Positions 29,766 to 38,666 of a DNA stretch of 64,000 nt are shown here, piece by piece (the stretch's first letter is position 1; each line of letters opens with the position of its first letter). The position numbers were made by a program, and so were the translations under genes. Under the pieces are notes generated by a model. The model did no database searches and was not told where the DNA came from. It saw only the letters and a program-made list of their open reading frames with translations. Where the stretch lies: the NCBI RefSeq assembly GCF_019448255.1, contig NZ_CP080410.1:1612001-1676000 (forward strand), given 5' to 3'. The DNA is from Qipengyuania flava. GTDB lineage: Bacteria > Pseudomonadota > Alphaproteobacteria > Sphingomonadales > Sphingomonadaceae.

Positions 29766-30199
29766 TGGTCCGTAGCCGCGCCCCGGCGCTGTATTCTCCC
29801 GAACTTCTTGGCATGGCGATCGAGCTTGCCGATGTCCCTTTCGATGCCAACGCCGCTGCAACCGGCCATGCACGCTCACGAAGCTGCGGCAGCGTGATCG
29901 ATGTGTCGTCAAAGAGTGGCGAACGGCTTGATGGGATGGGCCTCAAGGTAGCGGCGTGTGCCGTGGGCCAGGCCTCCGCCGCCATCTTTGCCCACGAGGC
30001 AAGCGGCATGGATGAGGGCGACGTTTCGAAGGTCCTCGCTTCACTTACCGAATGGCTGGAGGGTTCAAGAGACAGCGCCTTCCTGGCGCGGCTTGAACGG
30101 CTTGAGCCGGCCCGGGCCCATGCCGGTCGGCATGAAGCAATCCTCCTGCCGTGGAGAGCCGCGCTCGACGCGCTTTCCAAGGGCACACGCGCTCGCTAG
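29765..30199 (+). CDS. IscU/NifU-N-like iron-sulfur scaffold protein
   Basis: 144 residues. Two of the three scaffold cysteines are present: Cys41 in SRSCGSVI and Cys65 in AACAVGQASAAIF. The third, normally near residue 105, is replaced in the ARAHAGRHEAILLPW stretch, where His residues occur. The family occurs in Sphingomonadales as a stand-alone NifU_N protein, not in an isc operon. It may bind or carry a cluster or metal; a full scaffold function is not shown. Start by TAATG coupling to cvpA. Confidence 0.75.
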   Translation: MVRSRAPALYSPELLGMAIELADVPFDANAAATGHARSRSCGSVIDVSSKSGERLDGMGLKVAACAVGQASAAIFAHEASGMDEGDVSKVLASLTEWLEGSRDSAFLARLERLEPARAHAGRHEAILLPWRAALDALSKGTRAR

Positions 30200-30243
30200 A
30201 CCCGCTCCCTGAAACAGAACATTCGCGAATGAGGGAGCGCGAC

Positions 30244-31878
30244 ATGCCCGAGGGCGCCGCCATCGAACAACGGGAACCGACCGAGAAGGAAATCCGCCTG
30301 GTCATCGCGGCCAGCAGCGCGGGCACCATCTTCGAGTGGTACGATTTCTTCATCTACGGCACGCTTGCCGGGCTGATTGGCGCGGCCTTTTTCCCAAGCG
30401 ATAACGAGACGCTGGAGATACTCCTCGTCTGGGCGGGTTTTGCGGTCGGGTTCGGTTTCCGGCCTCTTGGCGCCATCCTGTTCGGCTTTCTCGGCGACAG
30501 GCTTGGGCGCAAATACACCTTCCTCGTAACTGTCACCCTCATGGGCATAGCGACTGCCGGGGTCGGCCTGATTCCGAGCGCTGCCAGTATCGGCCTTGCC
30601 GCGCCGATCATCGTTATCTGCCTGCGCATCCTCCAGGGGCTGGCGCTCGGCGGCGAATACGGCGGCGCAGCGATCTATGTTGCCGAGCACGCCCCGCCCG
30701 AAAAGCGCGGTTTCTACACGAGCTTTATCCAGGCAAGCGTTGTCGGGGGCTTCGTCCTCTCGATCATCGTTGTGATCGCCTGCCGCGCGCTTTTCTCGCC
30801 CGAAGACTTCGCCGCATGGGGCTGGCGCGTGCCGTTCCTGCTGTCGATCATCCTGCTCTTCATCTCGCTTTGGATGCGCTTGAAGTTGTCCGAAAGCCCG
30901 GTCTTCCAGGCAATGAAAGCGGCCGGTGAAACCAGCGCCAATCCGTTCAAGGAAAGCCTGACCTATCCGGGCAACCCCAAGCGGATTTTCGTCGCCCTGT
31001 TCGGCATCACCGGCATCCTGACGACGATCTGGTACACGGCCTTCTTCTCCGGCCTTTCCTTCCTGCGCGGTCCGATGCGCGTGGATGAAAGCGTGGTCGA
31101 ATGGATGCTGCTTATCGCCGGCACGATCTCGATGAGCTTCTACCTCCTCGTCGGCAAATGGTCCGATACAGTCGGGCGCAAGAAGCCGATCATCATCGGC
31201 GCGCTGGCCTCGCTCGTGCTGCTCTTTCCGGTGTTCTGGGGGATCGGTGCGCTCGCCAATCCGGGCCTTGAAGAAAGCGCCAAAGCTGCCCCGATCACGG
31301 TCAGCGGCGAGCAGTGCGACTACGATCCGTTCGCCGAAGTCCAGGCCAGTGCCTGCGGGCGAGCGCTGCAGGACCTGACCGCCCTCGGCGTGCCCTATGC
31401 GATCAGCGAGGGCGGGGCTGCTGAAGTCGCCGTGGGCGCACAGGGGTACAGCTATGAAGGCCTGCCCGATGAAACCCGCCGCGCCATCATCCAGGGCTGG
31501 CTGGAAACCAACGGGTACAATTTCGACCGCCAGACGCCCCCGATGCTCAGCATCCTCGGGATCATCGGCCTGCTGCTCGTGCTCGGTTTCCTGTCGGCGT
31601 TGACCTATGGTTCGGTGGCCGCGCTCCTGTCGGAGATGTTCCCGGCCAAGATCCGCTACAGCTCGATGTCGATCCCCTACCATATCGGGGCCGGCTACCT
31701 CGGCGGGTTCCTTCCGCTGATCGCAGGGTACATCGTGGCCATGACCGGCGATGCCTTCTCAGGCCTCTGGTACACGATCGCCGTCGTAGCCTTCGGCCTT
31801 GTGGTCGCATGGTGGGGCCTGCCCGACGGACCGCCGCGCGATTTCGAGGACGCCGACATCTCGCCAACCGCTCCTTGA
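30244..31878 (+). CDS. MFS transporter, metabolite:H+ symporter family
   Basis: 544 residues from the ATG at 30244, preceded by AGGGAG. The MHS signatures are AASSAGTIFEWYDFFIYG in TM1 and the loop FGFLGDRLGRKY between TM2 and TM3. Twelve membrane segments are seen. An unusual hydrophilic stretch of about 95 residues, encoded at 31258-31539, separates two late segments and contains two Cys (QCDY, ACGR). ProP/ShiA-like substrates (betaine, dicarboxylates) are possible; the substrate is not predictable. Confidence 0.85.
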   Translation: MPEGAAIEQREPTEKEIRLVIAASSAGTIFEWYDFFIYGTLAGLIGAAFFPSDNETLEILLVWAGFAVGFGFRPLGAILFGFLGDRLGRKYTFLVTVTLMGIATAGVGLIPSAASIGLAAPIIVICLRILQGLALGGEYGGAAIYVAEHAPPEKRGFYTSFIQASVVGGFVLSIIVVIACRALFSPEDFAAWGWRVPFLLSIILLFISLWMRLKLSESPVFQAMKAAGETSANPFKESLTYPGNPKRIFVALFGITGILTTIWYTAFFSGLSFLRGPMRVDESVVEWMLLIAGTISMSFYLLVGKWSDTVGRKKPIIIGALASLVLLFPVFWGIGALANPGLEESAKAAPITVSGEQCDYDPFAEVQASACGRALQDLTALGVPYAISEGGAAEVAVGAQGYSYEGLPDETRRAIIQGWLETNGYNFDRQTPPMLSILGIIGLLLVLGFLSALTYGSVAALLSEMFPAKIRYSSMSIPYHIGAGYLGGFLPLIAGYIVAMTGDAFSGLWYTIAVVAFGLVVAWWGLPDGPPRDFEDADISPTAP

Positions 31879-31888
31879 TGAGGAGGGT

Positions 31889-32923
31889 ATGACCGACCTC
31901 CCGCCGCCCACGCTGCGGCTGCGCATCGACGCTTCCGCGCTGCAAGCAAACTGGCGCGCTCTCGACCGTCTGTCGGGGGGGGCAAGGGCGGGCGCAGCGG
32001 TCAAGGCCAACGCCTATGGCCTCGGCGTCGATCGCTGCGTGCCTGCACTTGCGGACGCGGGATGCCGCGACTTCTTCGTCGCTCACTGGAGTGAGGTGCC
32101 CGCGGTCCTGCGCCATGTCGCTCCCGAGCGCGTGTCGGTCCTCCACGGTCCCGGCTCGGCCGAGGAAGCCGCCTACGCCCGTGCGGCAGGTGTGCGGCCC
32201 GTGATCGACAGCCTGCACCAGGCGCAGATCTGGACCGGGAGCGGGGGCGGGGCCTGCCACCTGATGATCGACACCGGCATCAACCGCCTCGGCATTGCGC
32301 CCGAAGACGTGTCCGATTCCCTCATCCAGTCGCTCGAGGTCGAAGTTCTGATGAGCCACCTCGCCTGCGCCGACGAAGACAGCGCTATGAACGCGCAGCA
32401 AGTCGCGCGTTTTCGAGAGTGTCTCGGGTCGGTCGGCCACCAGGAAGCAAGCCTGGCCAACAGCGCCGGCATCGCGCTTGGCGACGACTACGCCTTCGAC
32501 CTGACCCGTCCGGGATTGTCGCTCTACGGCGGCGTCCCGCGCGATGAGCTCGATGGCGATATTGCGCAGGTCGCCTACCCGCAGGCGGCCCTGATCCAGA
32601 CACGCAGTATCGAAGCCGGAGAGAGCGTTGGCTACAACGCAACCTTTACCGCGACCGACGCCATGCGCGTGGGCGTGGTCTCGCTCGGCTATGCCGATGG
32701 GATCCTGCGCAGCTGGGCAGGAGCCCATTTCACCTCGCAGGGAAGGGCGCTCCCAATCCTCGGCAAGGTTTCGATGGACATGATCGTGATCGACCTCGCC
32801 AATGCGCCCGACCTGGCAGAAGGCGACTGGGTGGAGCTGCCCTATCACCTTCCCGATGCTGCGCAGCAAAGCACTCTTTCGCAATATGAATTGCTCACCG
32901 TGCTGGGCCGCCGCTTCGGTTGA
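31889..32923 (+). CDS. alr: alanine racemase
   Basis: 344 residues from the ATG at 31889, with a perfect AGGAGG; the open frame upstream belongs to the transporter region. PLP lysine Lys39 in AAVKANAYGLG, catalytic Tyr in SVGYNATF, and TMIV-like KVSMDMIVIDL. It makes D-alanine for peptidoglycan. It is 10 bp behind the MFS gene. Confidence 0.95.
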   Translation: MTDLPPPTLRLRIDASALQANWRALDRLSGGARAGAAVKANAYGLGVDRCVPALADAGCRDFFVAHWSEVPAVLRHVAPERVSVLHGPGSAEEAAYARAAGVRPVIDSLHQAQIWTGSGGGACHLMIDTGINRLGIAPEDVSDSLIQSLEVEVLMSHLACADEDSAMNAQQVARFRECLGSVGHQEASLANSAGIALGDDYAFDLTRPGLSLYGGVPRDELDGDIAQVAYPQAALIQTRSIEAGESVGYNATFTATDAMRVGVVSLGYADGILRSWAGAHFTSQGRALPILGKVSMDMIVIDLANAPDLAEGDWVELPYHLPDAAQQSTLSQYELLTVLGRRFG

Positions 32924-32936
32924 CCTTTGCGTCATG

Positions 32937-32975
32937 TTGCGCTGCACTTTGTGCGCGTGCTAAGCCTTTGCGCAA
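32937..32975. promoter_or_regulatory. clustered inverted repeats upstream of phaR
   Basis: Three nested elements lie 25-63 bp before phaR: TTGCGC (32937) and GCGCAA (32970), an inner GCAC-TTT-GTGC (32944-32954), and a TTGCGCAA palindrome (32968-32975). PhaR regulators bind TGC/GCA-rich inverted repeats and repress their own gene, so this is a plausible autoregulatory operator. Confidence 0.4.
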
Positions 32976-32999
32976 CGCACAAAACGGGAGCAGGATATC

Positions 33000-33554
33000 A
33001 TGGGTAAGCGGACCGCCGAAGGCGAACCGATCATCATCAAGAAGTACGCCAACCGGCGGCTCTACAACACCGATACCAGCAGCTACATCACCCTCGATGA
33101 CCTCGCGAAAATGGTCCGCGAAAACGTCGACTTCAACGTGCTCGACGCGAAGACCGGTGACGACATCACGCACACGATCCTGACGCAGATCATCGTCGAA
33201 GAGGAAAGCCATGGCACGCAGATGCTGCCGGTCAGCTTCCTGCGCGACCTGATCAGCATGTACGGCAATTCGATGCAGGCCATGATGCCGAGCTATCTCG
33301 AAGCTAGCATGGCGAACCTTCGCAAGAACCGTGAACAGCTCCAGGCCGCCTTCGCCAAGGGGATCGAGAGCAATCCGCTGGCCAAGATGGCCGAAGCGAA
33401 CTTCAAGATGATGCAGAACGCGGCCGAGGCGTTTATTCCAGGCAACCGCAAGGCGCCAACCAAGGATGCCGGCTCCGGCGCGTCCGACGAACTGGCCCAG
33501 ATGCGCAAGCAGATGGCCGAAATGCAGAAGAAGCTGGACGAGCTGAGCAAATAG
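33000..33554 (+). CDS. phaR: polyhydroxyalkanoate synthesis repressor PhaR
   Basis: 184 residues. The N-terminal DNA-binding domain is very conserved (IIKKYANRRLYNTDTSSYIT, then LDDLAKMV and FNVLDAKTG), followed by the PHB-accumulation domain and a C-terminal coiled coil (LAQMRKQMAEMQKKLDEL). PhaR senses polyhydroxybutyrate granules and represses phasin and pha genes. No phaC/phaP is in the window. It is preceded by likely operators. Confidence 0.94.
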   Translation: MGKRTAEGEPIIIKKYANRRLYNTDTSSYITLDDLAKMVRENVDFNVLDAKTGDDITHTILTQIIVEEESHGTQMLPVSFLRDLISMYGNSMQAMMPSYLEASMANLRKNREQLQAAFAKGIESNPLAKMAEANFKMMQNAAEAFIPGNRKAPTKDAGSGASDELAQMRKQMAEMQKKLDELSK

Positions 33555-33603
33555 CGGCATCGGGCCGCCCGCTCTCTAGACCTTTTACAAGCAGGAAATA
33601 CCC

Positions 33604-35145
33604 ATGGCCCAGATCCGCCATGCCTTGAACACCAAGCGCGAAGACGATTTCGCAGCCTGGTACCAGGATGTCATCAGCGCTGCCGAAATGGCCGAGGAAT
33701 CGGGCGTGCGCGGCTGCATGGTGATCCGCCCGTGGGGCTTCGGCATCTGGGAACGTATGCAGCGCCTGCTGGACGACCGGATCAAGGCGACCGGGCACGA
33801 GAACGCCTATTTCCCAATCTTCATCCCGCTCTCCAATTTCGCACGCGAGGCCGAGCATGTCGACGGTTTCGCCAAGGAAATGGCCGTGGTCACGCACCAC
33901 CGGTTGATCGCCGGCAAGGACGGCGGGCTGGTGCCCGATCCCGAAGCGAAACTGGAAGAACCGCTGGTCGTTCGGCCCACCTCGGAAACGATCATCGGTG
34001 ACGCGATGGCACGCTGGGTGCAGAGCTGGCGCGACCTGCCGCTCAAGCTCAACCAGTGGGCCAATGTCGTGCGCTGGGAAATGCGCACCCGCATGTTCCT
34101 GCGGACCAGCGAATTCCTCTGGCAGGAGGGCCATACCGCCCATGCCGACGAGACCGAGGCAAAGGATCACACGCTCACCATGCTCGAGGTCTACCGCGCC
34201 TTTGCGGACGAGGACCTCGCACTGGCGGTCATCCCTGGTGAAAAGCCCGAGAACGAGCGTTTCCCGGGCGCGGTCGAGACCTGGTCGATCGAAGCCATGA
34301 TGCAGGACGGCAAGGCCCTGCAGGCCGGCACCAGCCACTATCTCGGCACGAATTTCGCCAAGGCCAGCGGCATCAAATACCAGAACAAGGACGGCGGCGA
34401 GAGCCTCGCGCACACTACCAGCTGGGGGGTTTCGACCCGCATGGTTGGCGGTGTCATCATGACGCATGGCGATGATGATGGCCTGCGCCTGCCGCCCAAG
34501 ATTGCGCCGCAGCAAGTCGTTATCCTGCCGATGCTGCGCGACAAGCCCGAAGACGAGGCGCTGATCGACTATTGCGAGGCCCTTCGCGCAACGCTCGCCA
34601 GCCAGCACGTGCTGGGCGAACCGCTCCGCGTCCTCCTCGATACGCGCCCCGGCAAGGCCGCGCAGAAGCGCTGGGACTACGTCCGCAAGGGCGCGCCGAT
34701 TATCGTCGAGGTGGGTGGCCGCGACATGGACAATGGCGTCGTCTCAATGCTGCGCCGCGACCGTCTATGGGATGCCGAAACCGGCAAGCCCGCATTCCAG
34801 AATCCGACCCGCGAAGTCGCCGGGCAGACTATTCCCGACGTGCTCGCCGACATGCAGAACGCCCTGCTGATCGAAGCTGCCGAGCGCCGCGATGCCAACA
34901 TCACGCGCGGCGTGACCGAGTTTGCCGAGGTCGAGAAGCACTTCGCCGCCTCGCGCTATCCGGGCTGGGTCGAAGTTCAGTGGTCGAAGCCCACCGGCGA
35001 GGCGCTGGAAAAGGTCGTCGAGCGGCTGAAGGAACACAAGCTTACCATCCGCAACGTGCCGATGGACGCCGCACCGGTTGACGGCCCCTGCATCTTCACC
35101 GGCGAAAAGGCGGTGGAACGGATCCTGCTGGCGAAGGCATACTAG
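33604..35145 (+). CDS. proS: prolyl-tRNA synthetase, short (archaeal/eukaryotic-like) type
   Basis: 513 residues. Class II motifs are present: VIRPWGFGIWE (motif 1 region), RPTSETIIG, VVRWEMRTRMFLRTSEFLWQEGH (motif 2; written here by its landmarks), and GGVIMTHGD (motif 3). There is no editing insertion, so it belongs to the shorter type 3 ProS that many alphaproteobacteria carry. It charges tRNA-Pro. Start at 33604 after GGAAATACCC. Confidence 0.96.
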   Translation: MAQIRHALNTKREDDFAAWYQDVISAAEMAEESGVRGCMVIRPWGFGIWERMQRLLDDRIKATGHENAYFPIFIPLSNFAREAEHVDGFAKEMAVVTHHRLIAGKDGGLVPDPEAKLEEPLVVRPTSETIIGDAMARWVQSWRDLPLKLNQWANVVRWEMRTRMFLRTSEFLWQEGHTAHADETEAKDHTLTMLEVYRAFADEDLALAVIPGEKPENERFPGAVETWSIEAMMQDGKALQAGTSHYLGTNFAKASGIKYQNKDGGESLAHTTSWGVSTRMVGGVIMTHGDDDGLRLPPKIAPQQVVILPMLRDKPEDEALIDYCEALRATLASQHVLGEPLRVLLDTRPGKAAQKRWDYVRKGAPIIVEVGGRDMDNGVVSMLRRDRLWDAETGKPAFQNPTREVAGQTIPDVLADMQNALLIEAAERRDANITRGVTEFAEVEKHFAASRYPGWVEVQWSKPTGEALEKVVERLKEHKLTIRNVPMDAAPVDGPCIFTGEKAVERILLAKAY

Positions 35146-35191
35146 TCAGCCCGTGACATGGGGACCGCGCGTCCCCATATGGCGGGCATGA
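35146..35191 (+). promoter_or_regulatory. imperfect 20-bp hairpin spanning proS-rnr gap and rnr start
   Basis: ATGGGGAC (35158-35165) and GTCCCCAT (35171-35178) form a perfect 8-bp stem around CGCGC. The flanks extend it: GTCA-GCCCG at 35146 pairs with CGGGC-ATGAC at 35183-35192 with small bulges. The right arm contains the rnr start codon and its GGCGGGC ribosome site, so folding would hide them. Confidence 0.5.
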
Positions 35192-37509
35192 CAAAACAGA
35201 ACAAATTCCGGAAGCCGCAGGGGCTTCCGTCGAAAGAGAAAATACTCGAATTCATCCAGACCTCCGACACCCCCGCAGGAAAGCGCGAAATCGCCAAGGC
35301 GTTCGGGCTCAAGGGGCAGGAAAAAATCGCGCTGAAAAAGCGCCTCAAGGACATGGCCGAAGAAGGCCTGATCGACGGCAAGCGCACCGCCTATCACCGC
35401 ATGGGCGGCGTGCCCAAGGTGACCGTGCTCAAGATCGTCGCGATCGAGGACGGCGAGCCGGTTGCAGAGCCGGAGAACTGGTCGCCCGACAGCAAGGAAA
35501 AGCCACCTCGCCTGATAGTGAAGGAAAGCAAGAAGATGGCTGCGCTCAAGCGCGGCGATCGTATCCTTGCTCGCAACGAGGAAACCGAGCGCGGCTGGCG
35601 CGCGACCCCGATCAAGAAACTGCCCGCACGCACCGAAGGCCTGATGGGTGTCGTCGAGAAGGACGGCAGCGGCAATTACTGGCTCGCCCCCGTCGACAAG
35701 CGCGTGCGCGATAGTGCGCCCATCGGCGATGTCGGCGAGGCGCAGGAAGGCGAACTCGTCCTGGCCGAGCGCATGGGCAAATCCGCCCGCTCCAAGGTTA
35801 AGGTTGTCGAGGTCATCGGCGACCCGCTGGCGCCCAAGGCCTTCAGCCTTATCGCCATCGCCAAGCACGGCATCCCGCATGTCTTCCCCCAGGAAACGAT
35901 TGCCGAGGCCGAACGGGCGGTCGACCTGCCGCTATCGCCCGACCACCGCGAAGACCTGCGCGACGTGCCCATCGTCGCCATCGACCCTGCCGATGCGCGC
36001 GACCACGACGATGCGATCTGGGCCGAGCCTGATGGCAAGGGCGGTTACCGCGCGATTATCGCGATTGCCGACGTGAGCTATTATGTCCGCCCCGGCGGCG
36101 CGCTCGACCGTGAGGCGAGGAAGCGCGGCAATTCGGTCTATTTCCCCGACCGCGTTGTGCCGATGCTGCCCGAGGTGCTGAGCGCCGATGTCTGCAGCCT
36201 CAAGCAGGACGTCGACCGCGCGGCCATGGCCTGTCACATCCGCATCGACGCGGAAGGCAAGGTCAGCGACTGGCGCTTCACCCGCGCCATCGTCCGGCTG
36301 GCGAAGAACATCGCTTACGAGGACGCGCAGGCAGCCATCGATGCCGGCGATGCGCCCGAATACCTGCAGAACCTGTGGGGCGCGTGGAAGCTGCTCTTCA
36401 AGGCACGACAGGCGCGCGATCCGCTCGATCTCGAACTGCCCGAGCGGCAGGTGCGCCTCAACGACGAGGGCGTGATCGAGGAAATCGCCGTGCGCGAACG
36501 GCTCGATGCACACCGCGTAGTCGAGGATTTCATGATCGCCGCCAATGTCGCGGCGGCCAAGGCGCTCGAAGCCAAGGCCGCGCCGGTCGTCTACCGCATT
36601 CACGAGACGCCGAGCCGGGAAAAGCTGCTCGCTTTCAAGGAATACCTCGCCAGCCAGGGCAAGAAATTCGCCATGGGCCAGGTCATCACGCCGGGCCTGT
36701 TCAACCGCATGCTCAAGGACATTGCCGATCCGGCGGAAAAGGCGCTGATCATGGAGGCGGTTCTGCGCAGTCAGACGCAGGCCTATTACGGACCGGCCAA
36801 TGCGGGCCACTTCGGCCTCTCGCTAGGCTCCTATGCGCACTTCACCTCGCCGATCCGACGCTATGCCGACCTGCTGGTCCACCGCGCGCTGGTCGATGCC
36901 TACAAGCTCGAACAGCCCAACCCCAAGATCGACCTGCCGGAAGGCTCGGGCCTGTCCGACCGTGACAAGACCGCGCTCAGCCAGATCACCGATGCCATCA
37001 GCCAGACCGAGCGCCGTGCGATGGAAGCTGAACGCGACACGATCGACCGCTATGTCGCCGCATGGCTCTCGGGCCGCGTGGGCGAGACCTTCGACACGCG
37101 GATCACGGGCGTTCAGGGCTTCGGCTTTTTCGCCACCATCGAGAAGCTTGGCGGCGACGGGCTGGTCCCGGTCAGCACGCTGGGCCGCGAGTATTTCAGC
37201 TATGATGAGAAAGCGCAGAAGCTCGTCGGTGAGAGCAGCGGCACGGAATTCGCCGTGGGCGATCGCCTGAAGCTCAAGCTCGCCGAAGCCAACGCGCTTA
37301 CGGGGGCGCTCAAGTTCGAGGTGCCCGACAGCGATGGTTCGGGCATCGAGCCGCGCGGCAACCGCGCCGCGCCGAAGAAGCGCAGCCACCAGAAGCGCGG
37401 GCCGAAAAAGGGACCCAAGAAAGGGACCGGCGCACCGCGTCAGGCGCACGCCCAGGGCAAGCGCGGACGGCCGGGTAACATCCGCCACCAAGGGCGAAAG
37501 AAGAAGTAA
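35188..37509 (+). CDS. rnr: ribonuclease R
   Basis: 773 residues if the ATG at 35188 is used (ATG at 35179 is in frame as an alternative). A winged-helix N-terminus, cold-shock domains, the RNB catalytic domain with DPADARDHDDAIW carrying the metal-binding Asp residues, an S1 domain (VGETFDTRITGVQGFGFF), and a Lys/Arg-rich tail of about 60 residues (AAPKKRSHQKRGPKK). A 3'-5' exonuclease that degrades structured RNA. The tail is of the type that helps unwind or bind ribosomes. Confidence 0.95.
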   Translation: MTKQNKFRKPQGLPSKEKILEFIQTSDTPAGKREIAKAFGLKGQEKIALKKRLKDMAEEGLIDGKRTAYHRMGGVPKVTVLKIVAIEDGEPVAEPENWSPDSKEKPPRLIVKESKKMAALKRGDRILARNEETERGWRATPIKKLPARTEGLMGVVEKDGSGNYWLAPVDKRVRDSAPIGDVGEAQEGELVLAERMGKSARSKVKVVEVIGDPLAPKAFSLIAIAKHGIPHVFPQETIAEAERAVDLPLSPDHREDLRDVPIVAIDPADARDHDDAIWAEPDGKGGYRAIIAIADVSYYVRPGGALDREARKRGNSVYFPDRVVPMLPEVLSADVCSLKQDVDRAAMACHIRIDAEGKVSDWRFTRAIVRLAKNIAYEDAQAAIDAGDAPEYLQNLWGAWKLLFKARQARDPLDLELPERQVRLNDEGVIEEIAVRERLDAHRVVEDFMIAANVAAAKALEAKAAPVVYRIHETPSREKLLAFKEYLASQGKKFAMGQVITPGLFNRMLKDIADPAEKALIMEAVLRSQTQAYYGPANAGHFGLSLGSYAHFTSPIRRYADLLVHRALVDAYKLEQPNPKIDLPEGSGLSDRDKTALSQITDAISQTERRAMEAERDTIDRYVAAWLSGRVGETFDTRITGVQGFGFFATIEKLGGDGLVPVSTLGREYFSYDEKAQKLVGESSGTEFAVGDRLKLKLAEANALTGALKFEVPDSDGSGIEPRGNRAAPKKRSHQKRGPKKGPKKGTGAPRQAHAQGKRGRPGNIRHQGRKKK

Positions 37510-37556
37510 CGGAACGCAGGCGAGGCACCGGGCATTGGCTGGGTAAAGGAGAAACC

Positions 37557-38076
37557 ATGACCCAGCTCGTACCCGGCCAGCCCGTCCCAGACCTCGACCT
37601 TCCGCTCACCATCGATGCGCGCTTCGAATTGTCGAAGCAGTCGCCCGATGCCTTCACCATGCTGGTCTTCTATCGCGGCAAGCTGTCCGATCTGCAAGAA
37701 GTACCTCGAAGAGCTGTCGGGCAAACTCGGCAAGTTCACCGATAAGGGCATCAACGTCTTCGCCGTATCGATGGACAGCCCCGAGCGCGCGGCCGTAAGC
37801 CATGAGGAATGGGACACGGGCGATGTGCCTCTGGCCCACTCGATGAGCGAAGAGAAGGCCCGCGAATGGGGCCTCTACATCAGCCAGAAGCGCGACGGCA
37901 GCCAGGAGCCGGAAACCTTCTCCGAACCCGGCCTGTTCCTCGTGAAGCCCGACGGCACGCTACATTTCGCGGTTGTGCAGAACGCACCATTCACGCGGCC
38001 CGATCTCGACGATCTGCTAAGCGGGCTGACCTACACGCTCGAACACGACTACCCGACGCGCGGCACGCTGACCTGA
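37557..38076 (+). pseudogene. AhpC/TSA peroxiredoxin-like gene, frameshifted at the catalytic CPxC
   Basis: A strong start at 37557 (AAAGGAGAAACC) gives 42 correct codons ending FYRGK at 37682. The frame then breaks: one base (37683) is left over, and the next frame begins with CPICKKYLEELSGK at 37684, running to the stop at 38076. Family members normally have a residue such as His before the first Cys, so a 2-base deletion explains it exactly. Unshifted reading ends after 62 residues at 37745. The restored product would be about 173 residues with active-site Cys44 and Cys47. Either the gene is broken or the assembly has an error here. No slippery sequence is evident. Confidence 0.75.
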
Positions 38077-38080
38077 TCGG

Positions 38081-38533
38081 TCAGGCGAGCGCGTCGATCT
38101 GCTCGCGCCCCAGGCTGCCCGGCACCAGGTAGAGTGGGCAGGGCAGGCTGCTTGCGTTGCCCGCAAAATGGGTGACGAGCGGTCCGGAATTGCCTTCCGC
38201 GCTCGTCGCCAGCACCAGCGCGGCGATGTTGCCGTGTTCCTCGATGTACTTGCGGATCACGTCGGCCGGCGGACCGGGGCGTACGGCGATCGTGGGCATC
38301 TTGCCCATTTCGCCGAAAATATTGCCCGCTGCCGAATTGGCCATCACCTCGGCCCGCTCGCGCGCTTCCTGCTCGATCGTTGCCTGTACGCCGCCAAAGG
38401 CGTTGAAGGTCTGCTGCGGCACGAGCGCAAGGATATGCACCGATCCGCCGGTCTTGCTCGCCCGCAGCGAGGCGAAGCGCAGCGCCTGCTTGGCTTCGTC
38501 GGTCTCGTCCATGACGACAAGGTAAGTTCGCAT
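38081..38533 (-). CDS. universal stress protein (UspA family)
   Basis: 150 residues from the ATG at 38533, which has GGGGAG upstream. The long in-frame extension to 39349 is spurious because it is antisense to pdhC. Usp fold: N-terminal strand RTYLVVMDET, a central VRPGPPADVI, ALVLATSAEGNSG as a variant of the G-2x-G-9x-G(S/T) ATP loop, and a terminal CPLYLVPG. The ATP loop is imperfect, so nucleotide binding is uncertain. The stop is 4 bp from the frameshifted peroxiredoxin gene, convergent. Confidence 0.88.
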   Translation of the reverse strand: MRTYLVVMDETDEAKQALRFASLRASKTGGSVHILALVPQQTFNAFGGVQATIEQEARERAEVMANSAAGNIFGEMGKMPTIAVRPGPPADVIRKYIEEHGNIAALVLATSAEGNSGPLVTHFAGNASSLPCPLYLVPGSLGREQIDALA

Positions 38534-38666
38534 TGTGGCTCCCCGGCTCCCGTGCACGGGGACTATCCGGTAATTCGTATTCTGCGCAAGGACCTTGCGA
38601 GCCGCGCGCCTTTTCGCCAGAGGTGCGAGCGAACTCACTCCCCAGCGAGGACGTAACGTCACAGCC

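Noticed and set aside
30196-31683. 495-codon minus-strand frame opposite the MFS transporter
   Set aside because: Highly charged Arg/Asp/Glu-rich translation opposite hydrophobic codons; classic antisense artefact.
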